From NCBI GenBank assembly GCA_963931865.1, contig OZ007511.1:12622081-12686080 (forward strand): a stretch of DNA of 64,000 nucleotides, read 5' to 3'. The notes under the pieces are model-generated. The model was given only the letters and a program-made list of their open reading frames with translations. It ran no database searches and had not been told where the DNA came from. Origin of the DNA: Axinella damicornis (lineage: Eukaryota; Porifera; Demospongiae; Axinellida; Axinellidae). Position numbers and translations under genes: made by a program. Shown piece after piece: positions 13,301-21,725 of this stretch (positions within the stretch are counted from its first letter, which is position 1; each line of letters begins with the position of its first letter).

Positions 13301-15020
13301 TCTTCTGGCTATGTCCGTGCTCTGTCATGTGCCTCATTAATTCCCAGCCCATCACTCACAGTGGAAGCATGTGGGCAGAGTTTGGGTCTCGCATTATGTC
13401 CATTCCACGTCACTCCAGTCCAGCAGTTCGAAGAGAGCCTTGTTGAAGGGTTCGTACGCTGTCCTCAACTTCCTCCTGTACTCCTCAGTGAGCCGCTGAC
13501 GTGGAGGGACGTTGTCATAGTTACCCTGATTGTACACATCTGCTGTTATCACTTTGTAAGACTCCTCAGACAGTGGTCTTAGTCCCAGGAATTGGAAAAC
13601 CTGTTTCAGAATTGCACTTGTTCTTTGGAAGAACTCCTCGCTGTTGACGATCATGATGTTCTCGGCTGGGAAATTGCATAGCCAGTTAATCACGTGGACA
13701 TAGTAGACACCTTCGAAGAACATGTTTCTAGCAGGAAGGAATTTGCATCGGAGTGATTTGAAAACATGATGTAGGACTACTGGCTGTTTAGGGATGGTGC
13801 TGCCTTTTCTGTTTGTAGCATGGAAAAATGCATCTAGTTCATGCTCAATGAACTTAGCAATGGGCTGTCTGAGTTTGCCCAATCCATATCCACCAATCCT
13901 TGCCCGCATTCGGAAGTTGGACACAAATCGATCCACTGGGTTGCGTAGCAAGATCACAATCTTTGCCTGCCTTCCGCAGTACTGGTGAATTCTCTGTGGA
14001 ACCAAACAGTGTACCAAGTTGCCCACGCTCGATTCCCCCGTCATGACCCCATCACCAGAAGGAAAGTACTCTAGGTATTCTTCCCACGTCTTTGTTTCAA
14101 ACCGTTTATGGAAGTAAGATGTCTCCCCTGCTTGGGGACCTCTGTCAAGCCTGGCACCTTCGAAACCAGGATGTTTCGAGAGGTACTGTATTAGTGATGT
14201 GCTGCCCGCCTTCCTTGCTCCGACTATGAAGAGTGTAGGACAGTCATTGTGCAACGGAGGGTAGTTTGCAAGGGTCGAGTTTGTCATAATGGAACCATTC
14301 GGGCAAGAACGCAGGTCAAATTTCATATCACTGCCAAGTCTTGTCAGGGTCTCAGTCTTGTATCCTTGTCCCAGTGTTGCTTGCACTAGATCTGAATCTC
14401 CACGTGGATGACCTTTGTACTGAGCAGGCAAACCACCCTTACTTGCACTCTTGCCACACGAATTGGACTGGCAGTCCACCTGAGCATCTAGTCTCGTTTC
14501 TGCTTGAATCGCTTCTTCAGCTGCTTCTTCATGAACCAGTGACACGGTCTCATCCAGCCTGTGGTATCTTGCCAACTTCACTGCATTGCTAGAGAAGCCC
14601 ACACTAGCTGACTGCCTGGATAGCCGCATGGAGTGGAGACTGACCAGTGCCAGCAGAAGTACTGCTGCGGCAAAGGCCAACAAGACCTTGATGCATCTCC
14701 CCATCACCGCAGCAGCTAACTGTCATTCCACCCCTTTTTGTGTAAGATATTCATAATCATGTGTGAGTGCAACAGAATATGAATCTCATTATTCTGTGGT
14801 CAAATTTCCAGGCCTTTCCCAACACCTGATCACCAAAACACTTCAGTTTAAATTCAGGGCTCCTCTCTAATCAGGTGTCTGGGGGTCACTGTACACACTG
14901 CAATTATGACTTCTTCCATTTCACTATAACCACCCTCCAATAAAGCTAAACCCTATAACTTACTGGATACCTGACCTTGATAATCAGGAATGGATACTCA
15001 TGTCCCCTCCCCCTCCCCCC

Positions 15021-15073
<53 letters not shown>

Positions 15074-18000
15074 CTTCCCCAGCCCTCCGACAGCTGGTGG
15101 AAGCGGTAACAGAAGCAAAGAAGCTTGAGGCAGAGAGCGCCCACCAGTGGAAGCAGACCAAACACCTGCTCAAGTACATCAAGAACCAGGAGAAGGACGT
15201 GGGGAGGAACGAGAGGTGTGTTTAATTCCGCTTTCACAAGTTCATATGTCGTGTTGCCTAAGTACGTATACTAGGATATATGTTACAGAGCTATTAATTA
15301 AAGGTGCGTACATCAGGTACAGAGAATCAGTATTCTACCACAGTGCGTGGGCGATCCTTTGATGTACCGCAGAGGATAAATCGGTTATCCTCCACGATGA
15401 CATAATCAAACACGCTGTGCTGAGAATCAGATAGCTATAGCTGTCCTAGCAGGCAGATCCATGCAGCTACTAAATTTAGTACCCATAGTAGCCTCAAGTC
15501 CCTGCCTGGTGATTGAGTGGTGATTTCACACACTGCACTCAACTCCGGTGTGTGAAGTAACCACTCACCAGCTGTCCCTGAGAAATGTGTTTTCTAACAC
15601 CGTACCGGTAGCAGTGGCACACATACATGTAGTGCAGACTATACCTTTGATCCTTCCTCACAAGAATACAGTAAAAGTCGTCATGCTTCTACCGGTGCAC
15701 ATGCCTTCTCCTCTCCAGGATCCTGGTGCTCTCCCTACAGTTAGTACGCAGACAGCATGCCATGCTGCGAGCCTCCAACGCCCTCGCACCCAGTCTCCAG
15801 GAAACGTATGACACTCTTGTCAGCCTGGCTGAGGGGGACAAGGGTGTGGCCTGGGCTGACCAGAGTGTGGAGAGTCTCCATGACCTCAGTGTGGCAGAAT
15901 CCCAGCAGGCTCTGTTCGAGAGCTTCCTTGTGCATGCATCACCCAGAGGGAGGAACGTTAACCCGTATGGTACCAACTCCCCCTCCATCGCGGCCTCCCT
16001 AGGCATTCTCACCTCGACTACAGCGTCCAGTCAAGTGACAGTTAGTTCCAGTGGCACTAGTACTAACACTGTGGCGAGGGATTCTAAGGCAGTCCACCCT
16101 CTTTTCGCAAAGGTGGATGCACCAATAGCACCGTCCCCTCTGTCACAGTCGGTTCAGAGTAGGTGGCAACCAAAGGGTACTCCCGTCAGAATTCCAAACA
16201 AGCCCAGAAAGCCGACCCCAACCGATGATTCCTCCAGCTCAAATGGCTCGACATACAACACCCGGTTCCGTACCATTCTGAATGCAGGAGACACGAATCC
16301 CGCCATGAGTACTCTCAAGAGGAGTAAGTCCGATTCCAGTTCTGGTTCTTCCAGCCAAAAGGATGCACAACCTTACACCTTGCCAAGGTGGCAACCAAAC
16401 GCAAAGCAGGGCGGAGCCCTACAGCCAAGTGGTTTTTCAACTATGGGCGGAAGCCTGCCCCACCTTGCACGACCTACACAGTCCGTTGGTGCCAACAGCG
16501 TTGATTTTGCTCCGAAGTTACATCCTCCCACCACTCCGCTTTCACAGAAACAGTCTGCCACTGCATTTAATGCGTTTGAAGATAACTTTGTGTCTCCAAG
16601 AGTTGCCTTCAAACCAGTTTCTTCACAGATGAAGCATTCGCCATCACTGCAAAATCTGTCAGACCATGCCCTCCAACCCACACAGGCTCTCGGTTTCCCA
16701 ACTGCCCTCCTGTGCAAGCCAATTCCTAGTCCCGCACCGACCTTGACCAGCTCACACACCTCCATTTCACACCAGCCACACAGAGAGAGATCTGGTTTTG
16801 TCCCCATTTCCCATGCGGGAGTAAACCACGTTGGACCAGCAGTGAGCGATCCCAGACCAGGTCCCCCGCACGTTCCTCTTGGCATAGGCAACGGAAATTA
16901 TGAAGACAGTTCCGGGAATGGCAGAACTAGTCACATGGGCTATCCCTCAACTGCTTTTACCCCATCCTCTAAGCAAGGCAGTTCAGCCTTCAATCCGGTG
17001 CCCCAAAGAATGATTATGTCACCAGCGGTCCACAATCCTGCCCAGCCATATCACTCACACTACCAAGATGTTGTACTGAGACGAGACGAAGTGATACAAA
17101 CGATGTCACATGATTCGAGGCGACAGGACTCGGCTGAGCAAAGAAGGCGTCTGCCAGCAGAATTGACAGCCAGTACTGGGTTTCATGATCCAAGAGGTAG
17201 AGTGTTGGCTGAAAATCACCACAGAAAGCAGTATGCAGTTGAAGCAATGCCCAGCCCACGAAGATGCTCAGCAGACGCATCATGGCTCGCAAAACAGAAC
17301 GTGGTTGAAGTGATGCCCAGCCAACGAAGAGGCTCCGCTGATGCATCCAGAATGCAGCATACAGTTCAAACAATGCCCAGTCCCCGAAGATGCTCAGCTG
17401 ACACATCACATGATGGCAGGAGGCAGTACTCAGCTGATGCGGTACCGAACACCTCAATGTGCAGCCCCTCCCGGAGGATGTCCGCAGACATTGTCTACGA
17501 GTTTAGACGACAGCAGCCAGCGGAGCAGAATCCTGTGTCATGCAGCCCAAGGAGAAAGGAGTCAGCAGATGCTTTATACCCACACAGAAAGCGTCACCCA
17601 ACAGAGATCGATCCTCGCTCTACGAATTTCAACCCATATGGAAGAGGATCTTTGGAGAGTGAGCTCAATTTGACATACACTATTGACAGTGACAGGGGTA
17701 GTGTACATTCAGCTCCTGGTGTCTCTACTAGTTCCAAGCATCCAATGTCCATGTTTAATGTCGCTTCTACCAACCCGCTTGCACCGCTTCGTGTGAACTC
17801 ACCCAAACCTTTGGAGGAGAGACACAGGACCGCATTCACTGGTAAGTACTGTAATCTTAGCCTCGTTCCCAGGCCATCACCCAGCTTACAGTATGAAAAA
17901 TATTTGTTCGTGTGTGGGAGAGCCTGGGAACGAGGCTAGGGTAATCTGCATGTGCCAGACTCTCTATGTTACTGTAAATACACTGCAGGCAATCCCTTTC

Positions 18001-18835
18001 CTCCATATATGGGAGATTGTGTACGAGAGGTTAACAAGATACTGTGTGGTGTCAGGGACTTGCATGACGGACTTATCAACAGTATAAATTAACTCTTGTA
18101 CATGTACTTCATTCATAGGCACTGAACAGAAGAAACTGCCAAGCTATCTTCAAATGACAAAGTCTGCATCATCCAAGCGAGTACCAAGGTACGTAAGCGT
18201 CTAGGACAAATGAACATACATGTACATATCCATAACTTTGTTTGTAACTGGTGAGAGAACTAGTCTATCGAGCTACACTAATTATTTCTTGCTCAGGAAG
18301 TTGGCGGCAGGACATACCCCCCCCCCCCCCCCCCCCCCCCAACTTCCTGACCAAGAGAAAATTGGTCTAGCTAGATAGACTGTGAGAGAACTTGATGAAG
18401 AGGTTAAAGTATACTAGTTACATACGTAAGTACCCGGTCTTGTAGAGTCCTTGGTCCAGGTGTCTAGCATGCATACTTAATTCCAATACAGGGTTCACGA
18501 CAAAGAAAATCAGCCAGCGTCATCGAATGAGAAGTCAGTCTCAAAGTCCAAGCACAAGCAGCATGTGCGAAGCATGAGGTAAGTGGGGCTGCTAGGCAAG
18601 GGTGCATGATGATTCAAGATGAGTAACATTATCACACAACCCTGAAACTATGGAGAAATTGATGTGCTGCTCATTAACCCACTGTTTACTGTGCTGCTCA
18701 TTAACCCACTGTTTACTGTGCTGCTCATTAACCCACTGTTTACTGTGCTGCTCATTAACCCACTGTTTACTTGTGTTCTTCTACAGATCTGCTAGTGCGA
18801 AAGCTTCTTCACATACAGCACACTTCATCTGGTAG
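6727..18835 (+). CDS. KIF18: Kinesin-8 (KIF18 type), complete, 16 exons
   Basis: Plus-end-directed kinesin-8 motor, a family that trims microtubule ends in spindles. Exons: 6727-7260, 7526-7633, 7870-7980, 9296-9493, 9841-9941, 10155-10230, 10698-10772, 11054-11127, 11574-11682, 12117-12173, 12409-12553, 15074-15215, 15719-17841, 18119-18188, 18492-18578, 18787-18835. Sum is 4059 nt, 1352 aa. The motor domain spans about residues 27-400 with P-loop GATGAGKT (130-137), switch I SSRSH (243-247) and switch [10 protein letters not shown] (274-281). The VFDETATQ region and the [17 protein letters not shown] and [11 protein letters not shown] segments match KIF18 more closely than KIF19. A coiled-coil-like stretch follows (exons 7-12). 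Exon 13 encodes a long Ser/Pro-rich basic tail with repeated RRxSAD motifs. Start is the first Met before the motor. Intron 11 contains a nested sulfotransferase gene. A polyadenylation signal lies at 19031. Confidence 0.95.
7321..7366. repeat. Compound (C)n(CA)n microsatellite
   Basis: A run of about 29 C is followed directly by (CA)n inside kinesin intron 1. The same compound pattern recurs at 15016, 47915 and, as complement, 59586. Confidence 0.9.
8386..8812. repeat. ~125-bp tandem repeat, about 3.4 copies
   Basis: Units beginning with CACAGAGGGGGATCAGCATG repeat at roughly 8386, 8517, 8642 and 8767, with few differences between copies. The array lies in kinesin intron 3, directly after a poly-C run (8362-8385). 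Confidence 0.9.
11187..11276. mobile_element. Palindromic MULE-type MITE copy
   Basis: Starts TAGCCTCATTCCCTGGCC and ends CTTGGAACGAGGCTA, with central CTGCAAGC. Kinesin intron 8. No clear target duplication. Confidence 0.7.
11472..11515. mobile_element. Short MULE-type MITE copy with 9-bp target duplication
   Basis: A 44-bp internally deleted copy running from TAGCCTCG to CGAGGCTA. Flanks are GTACACCAC and GTATGCCAC, which match at 7 of 9 positions. Kinesin intron 8. Confidence 0.75.
12878..13200. repeat. 32-bp tandem array in kinesin intron 11
   Basis: About ten copies of a 32-bp unit composed of AGAGATTACC, AGAGATTACT, AGGGAATACT and AA. The unit itself is made of three related ten-mers. 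One copy near 12945 is rearranged and the last copies decay. Confidence 0.9.
13394..14707 (-). CDS. Golgi carbohydrate sulfotransferase-like, nested in kinesin intron
   Basis: A single 437-aa open frame without introns. Residues 5-24 form a signal-anchor segment, giving the type II Golgi layout of carbohydrate sulfotransferases. The PAPS 5'-phosphosulfate loop is at 163-171 (GARKAGSTS) and the 3'-phosphate site at about 250-264 ([16 protein letters not shown]). Between them lies a typical sulfotransferase core with [10 protein letters not shown] and the TGESSVGNL segment. The C-terminal half contains [14 protein letters not shown] and the [12 protein letters not shown] region. The family transfers sulfate from PAPS to glycans; the substrate cannot be read from sequence, although it resembles the heparan/chondroitin sulfotransferase group. 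The gene lies wholly inside intron 11 of the kinesin on the opposite strand. Its lack of introns suggests a retrocopy or an old intronless lineage. Confidence 0.9.
   Translation of the reverse strand: MMGRCIKVLLAFAAAVLLLALVSLHSMRLSRQSASVGFSSNAVKLARYHRLDETVSLVHEEAAEEAIQAETRLDAQVDCQSNSCGKSASKGGLPAQYKGHPRGDSDLVQATLGQGYKTETLTRLGSDMKFDLRSCPNGSIMTNSTLANYPPLHNDCPTLFIVGARKAGSTSLIQYLSKHPGFEGARLDRGPQAGETSYFHKRFETKTWEEYLEYFPSGDGVMTGESSVGNLVHCLVPQRIHQYCGRQAKIVILLRNPVDRFVSNFRMRARIGGYGLGKLRQPIAKFIEHELDAFFHATNRKGSTIPKQPVVLHHVFKSLRCKFLPARNMFFEGVYYVHVINWLCNFPAENIMIVNSEEFFQRTSAILKQVFQFLGLRPLSEESYKVITADVYNQGNYDNVPPRQRLTEEYRRKLRTAYEPFNKALFELLDWSDVEWT
15016..15073. repeat. (C)n(CA)n microsatellite ending at a splice acceptor
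   Basis: A poly-C run followed by (CA)n ends in CACACAG, which is the acceptor of kinesin exon 12. The microsatellite therefore takes the place of the pyrimidine tract. Confidence 0.85.
17858..17938. mobile_element. MULE-type MITE copy just after exon 13
   Basis: TAGCCTCGTTCCCAGGCC at one end and CTGGGAACGAGGCTA at the other. Flanks CTGTAATCT and GGGTAATCT match at 7 of 9. It starts 17 bp past the exon 13 donor of the kinesin. Confidence 0.8.
18664..18771. repeat. 27-bp tandem repeat, four copies
   Basis: Four near-identical units beginning with TGTGCTGCTCATTAACCCAC in the last kinesin intron, shortly before the exon 16 acceptor. Confidence 0.9.
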
Positions 18836-19030
18836 AGAACTGATTCAGAAGCAATAGAGCGTGTTTCTGTACACGGTATTGCCAAGAGCTCAAGGACATT
18901 ATTTTCAGAAGACCTGTCTGATGTTTATAGTGTTTGCATTTGTATTCACTGTACCATAATATATTATGTCATAGGTTCTATGTTGCCATATAGTGCACAA
19001 AAATTATGAGAAGTATATTATGGCTTGGTG

Positions 19031-19036
19031 AATAAA
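19031..19036 (+). terminator. Polyadenylation signal of the kinesin
   Basis: AATAAA lies 196 bp after the kinesin stop codon, in the right orientation. Confidence 0.6.
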
Positions 19037-19462
19037 CACAGCTATATGGCATAGCTGCGATCCATGTATGCACAATTAACACATGCAAGCAAGACAGAGT
19101 CTAGCTAGTGCATGCTCGTGCAGTTGGCAAAGTATAGAGGCCTGGGCATTGTGTTTTAAACATTGCTCACTACCAAAGTGTAAAAAACATTAAAAATGTA
19201 TGGAGAATTGTAGTATCGTGATAATTAGTGGCTAATTTACACTGCTACTTTGATTCTGCCCTGGCCCCACATGCTTTGTTCTGTCCTCTTTTGTGCTTTG
19301 TTATACTATGAATGTGTCCGTATCTTTGTGTCCAGCCTTTTGTCTTAGTTGCTATATATTGTAAGGTGCATGTATTGTGAATGAGAGTTTGCTCAGACTT
19401 CTATATTCACTTCATACTACATCACGGCAAGCACTAACCACTCCCTCGGCCCAAGATATTAC

Positions 19463-19679
19463 AGAGATGTAGGGATAACAGAACAGCAAAAAGTATATGA
19501 AAACAAGCAGGGATGATGGCATAAAACAGTTCAGTATACAACACCATCTTGCATATCTTTCCACATAATACATGTAATATAATGAGAAAAGTATATAGGG
19601 TGTTGTATACTGAACTGTTTTATGCCATCATCCCTGCTTGTTTTCATACTTTTTGCTGTTCTGTTATCCCTACATCTCT
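19463..19679. mobile_element. Foldback element, ~82-bp arms
   Basis: Arms 19463-19545 and 19599-19679 are reverse complements with only a few differences around a 53-bp loop. The arms begin AGAGATGTAGGGATAACAG. A second inverted pair, AAAAAACATTAAAAATGTAT at about 19184 and its complement at about 19681, may mark the outer ends of a larger element. Confidence 0.85.
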
Positions 19680-20654
19680 ATACATTTTTAATGTTTTTTT
19701 GTACCTCATTTTTATAGCAGCATACTTGATAGCATTCACTCCGCACACAGTACTGAGTTCAAAGTTCAAAGTTGCTCTACGCATGCGCACATAAGAAGAA
19801 AATGGCGTCGCACATGAAGCCACAGTTATGGAGTGGGCGGTTTCAAGCGCCTCGTGAGACTTCGAAGTAGCCAAAAACTTTAAAGCGATGGGGTCGTGCA
19901 CTGCTCAGTGTAAAATGCTGCTGTTTTGAGCAAACACCGTCGTGAGGGAGTCAGCCAAATTTGAACTAGCCCGTCTGAAGAAAGAAGAAGAAGAAGATGA
20001 AGAAAACCCAATTTTGGCGGTTTGGCGACTTCTTGGCGCGGTACTTTCGCGACGGTTATTCACGACATTGGGAGTCTTCTGGGCCAGGAAAACACTCGAA
20101 GACGAATAGTAAGTTGTCATAAAGGCTTATTTGCCGCCCGTTTTTGAGATTTGGAGATATTTGGGAAGATTTTTTTTGTATTAGCTTCAATTGCGTGTCC
20201 GTTGTATCCCTACATTATTAGTCTACCGACTCTATGATAATTATAATCATAGTCGGAGACCATGCATCTCTGCCATACCACGCCACACCCACAGCTGTAC
20301 ATGTTTCACAATTCCATCCTGCATCCATATGCATGCGTGCTGCAGGAATTCGAAATTCCCTTGAAGAATCCCTAAATGAGCATTGACAATGTATACCTCC
20401 CCATACCATACATGATTAATGATCTAGGAGTGTGTGCTTTTGCATAAACAGGCTAGGGACTATGGCTTTACACCAACAATTAAATTTGGCAACAAGATCA
20501 TCACAACAAAATCAATACTATCATCTATGAGCTCTATACAATACATGTACAATTCATTGTTGGGGGATAGCCATTGACAGTGTCGTTGTGCTTGGGACAT
20601 GAGAATGCACTAGGATCATGATGCAACAAAGTGCACAAGAAGTTCCATGTGCAC

Positions 20655-20772
20655 TCAATACTCAAGGTGCAAAGCACGCTCATCATTGGTAAGTGGGAAC
20701 AGTTTGATGTTGGGTATGTAATCCTCATGAATTGAAAAAATGGCCTCAAGATTAGGTTTAATGTTCTTGTAC
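20655..20772 (-). pseudogene. Broken copy of the kinase-like gene
   Basis: This segment aligns to 22106-22224 within the kinase-like gene, sharing stretches such as CATTGGTAAGTGGGA and TCAAGATTAGGTTTAA with scattered differences. It covers the LEYAY and NIQLLPLTNDKR region. It ends abruptly at the border of the CATTCTACT repeat. Confidence 0.85.
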
Positions 20773-21120
20773 CAGTAAGCAATGGTCTCCCAATCCACTC
20801 CTATTCTAGTGCCATTCTACAGCCATCCTATGGCAATTCTACTGTCATTCCACTGCCCACTCTACTGCCATTCCACTGCTCATTCTACTGCCATTCAACG
20901 GCGATTCTTATGCCACTAAAATCATCAGTAGAATGGAGTAGAATCATCTGTGGATTGGGAGTAGAATCAATAGTAGAATGGGAATAGAATCATCAGTCTA
21001 CTGACGATTCTATTTTCATTCTACTGCTGATTCTACTCCCATTGTACAGATGATTCTGCTCCCATTCTACTGATGATTCTACCCCCATTCTACTTATGAT
21101 TCTACTCCCATTCTACTGAT
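20773..21120. repeat. CATTCTACT-type repeat, copy 1
   Basis: Degenerate repetition of CATTCTACTGCCATTC-like words. It begins with TAAGCAATGGTCTCCCA, as does the copy at 24633. The second half contains inverted GAATGGGAGTAGAATC words. Confidence 0.8.
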
Positions 21121-21130
21121 GATTCTCCCA

Positions 21131-21257
21131 TTTTTTTTAACGATATGAGAGTGCACAAGAATTCATGAGAGTGCACTTGGGACATTAGAGTGCACTACGA
21201 TGCATCCTATAGGACCGCGTATGCTCCAAGTGCACTCTCGTATCGTAAAAAAAAAAT
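21131..21257. mobile_element. Short foldback element
   Basis: Starts with a T run then AACGATATGAGAGTGCAC and ends GTGCACTCTCGTATCGT followed by an A run. The internal GAGAGTGCACTTGGGACAT words repeat. It is about 127 bp long and MITE-like. Confidence 0.7.
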
Positions 21258-21725
21258 TTGTACAAGAGTGCATAAGATGCAATGACAGGGATGGAGCTTG
21301 AGAAAGGGAGGGAGGAATGGAAGTGGAAGAGTGTGAGGGGAGAGAGGGAGGGAAGCAGGGGGAGGGAGTGTGGTGGGAGGGGGAGGAAGGGAAGGATAGA
21401 GGGAGGCAGGCAGGGGTGGGAGGGGTGTATGGAGGGAGCAGGCAGGGGTGTATGGAGGGAGAGAGGGGGGCAGGGAGGGAGGTGGGAGGAAAGGAGGGAG
21501 GGAAGGGAAGAACGTAGTCTTCAGAGTCAGGTACATTCATGTACCACGGAGGTGGGGTATTGTAGGGAGGGAACGATAACTACACTCTGATAATGTATCC
21601 AAAGAGGTTAGTCATTTCATCTTTAAATGCAGCCAGCACAAATATAAACAAAAGAAACTCTGTGAATCTATCCTCTAGGCACGTGCCTCTAGGCTAACTT
21701 TGTGACCAGCAAAAATAAACAAATT

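Larger units (their letters stand above)
18836..21725. other. Intergenic region rich in foldbacks and repeats
   Basis: Holds the kinesin 3' UTR with AATAAA at 19031, a foldback (19463-19679), a promoter-like patch with a GCATGCGC site (about 19783), a broken copy of the downstream kinase-like gene (20655-20772), a CATTCTACT-rich repeat (20773-21120), a second foldback (21131-21257) and a purine-rich stretch (about 21280-21515). No intact gene is visible. Confidence 0.6.

Noticed and set aside
19799..19860. MASHMKPQLWSGRF peptide resembling the start of argininosuccinate lyase (LWGGRF)
   Set aside because: The frame stops soon after and no other lyase exon is found within the window. Six residues of similarity are not enough, although the GCATGCGC site and ATGGCG context look promoter-like.
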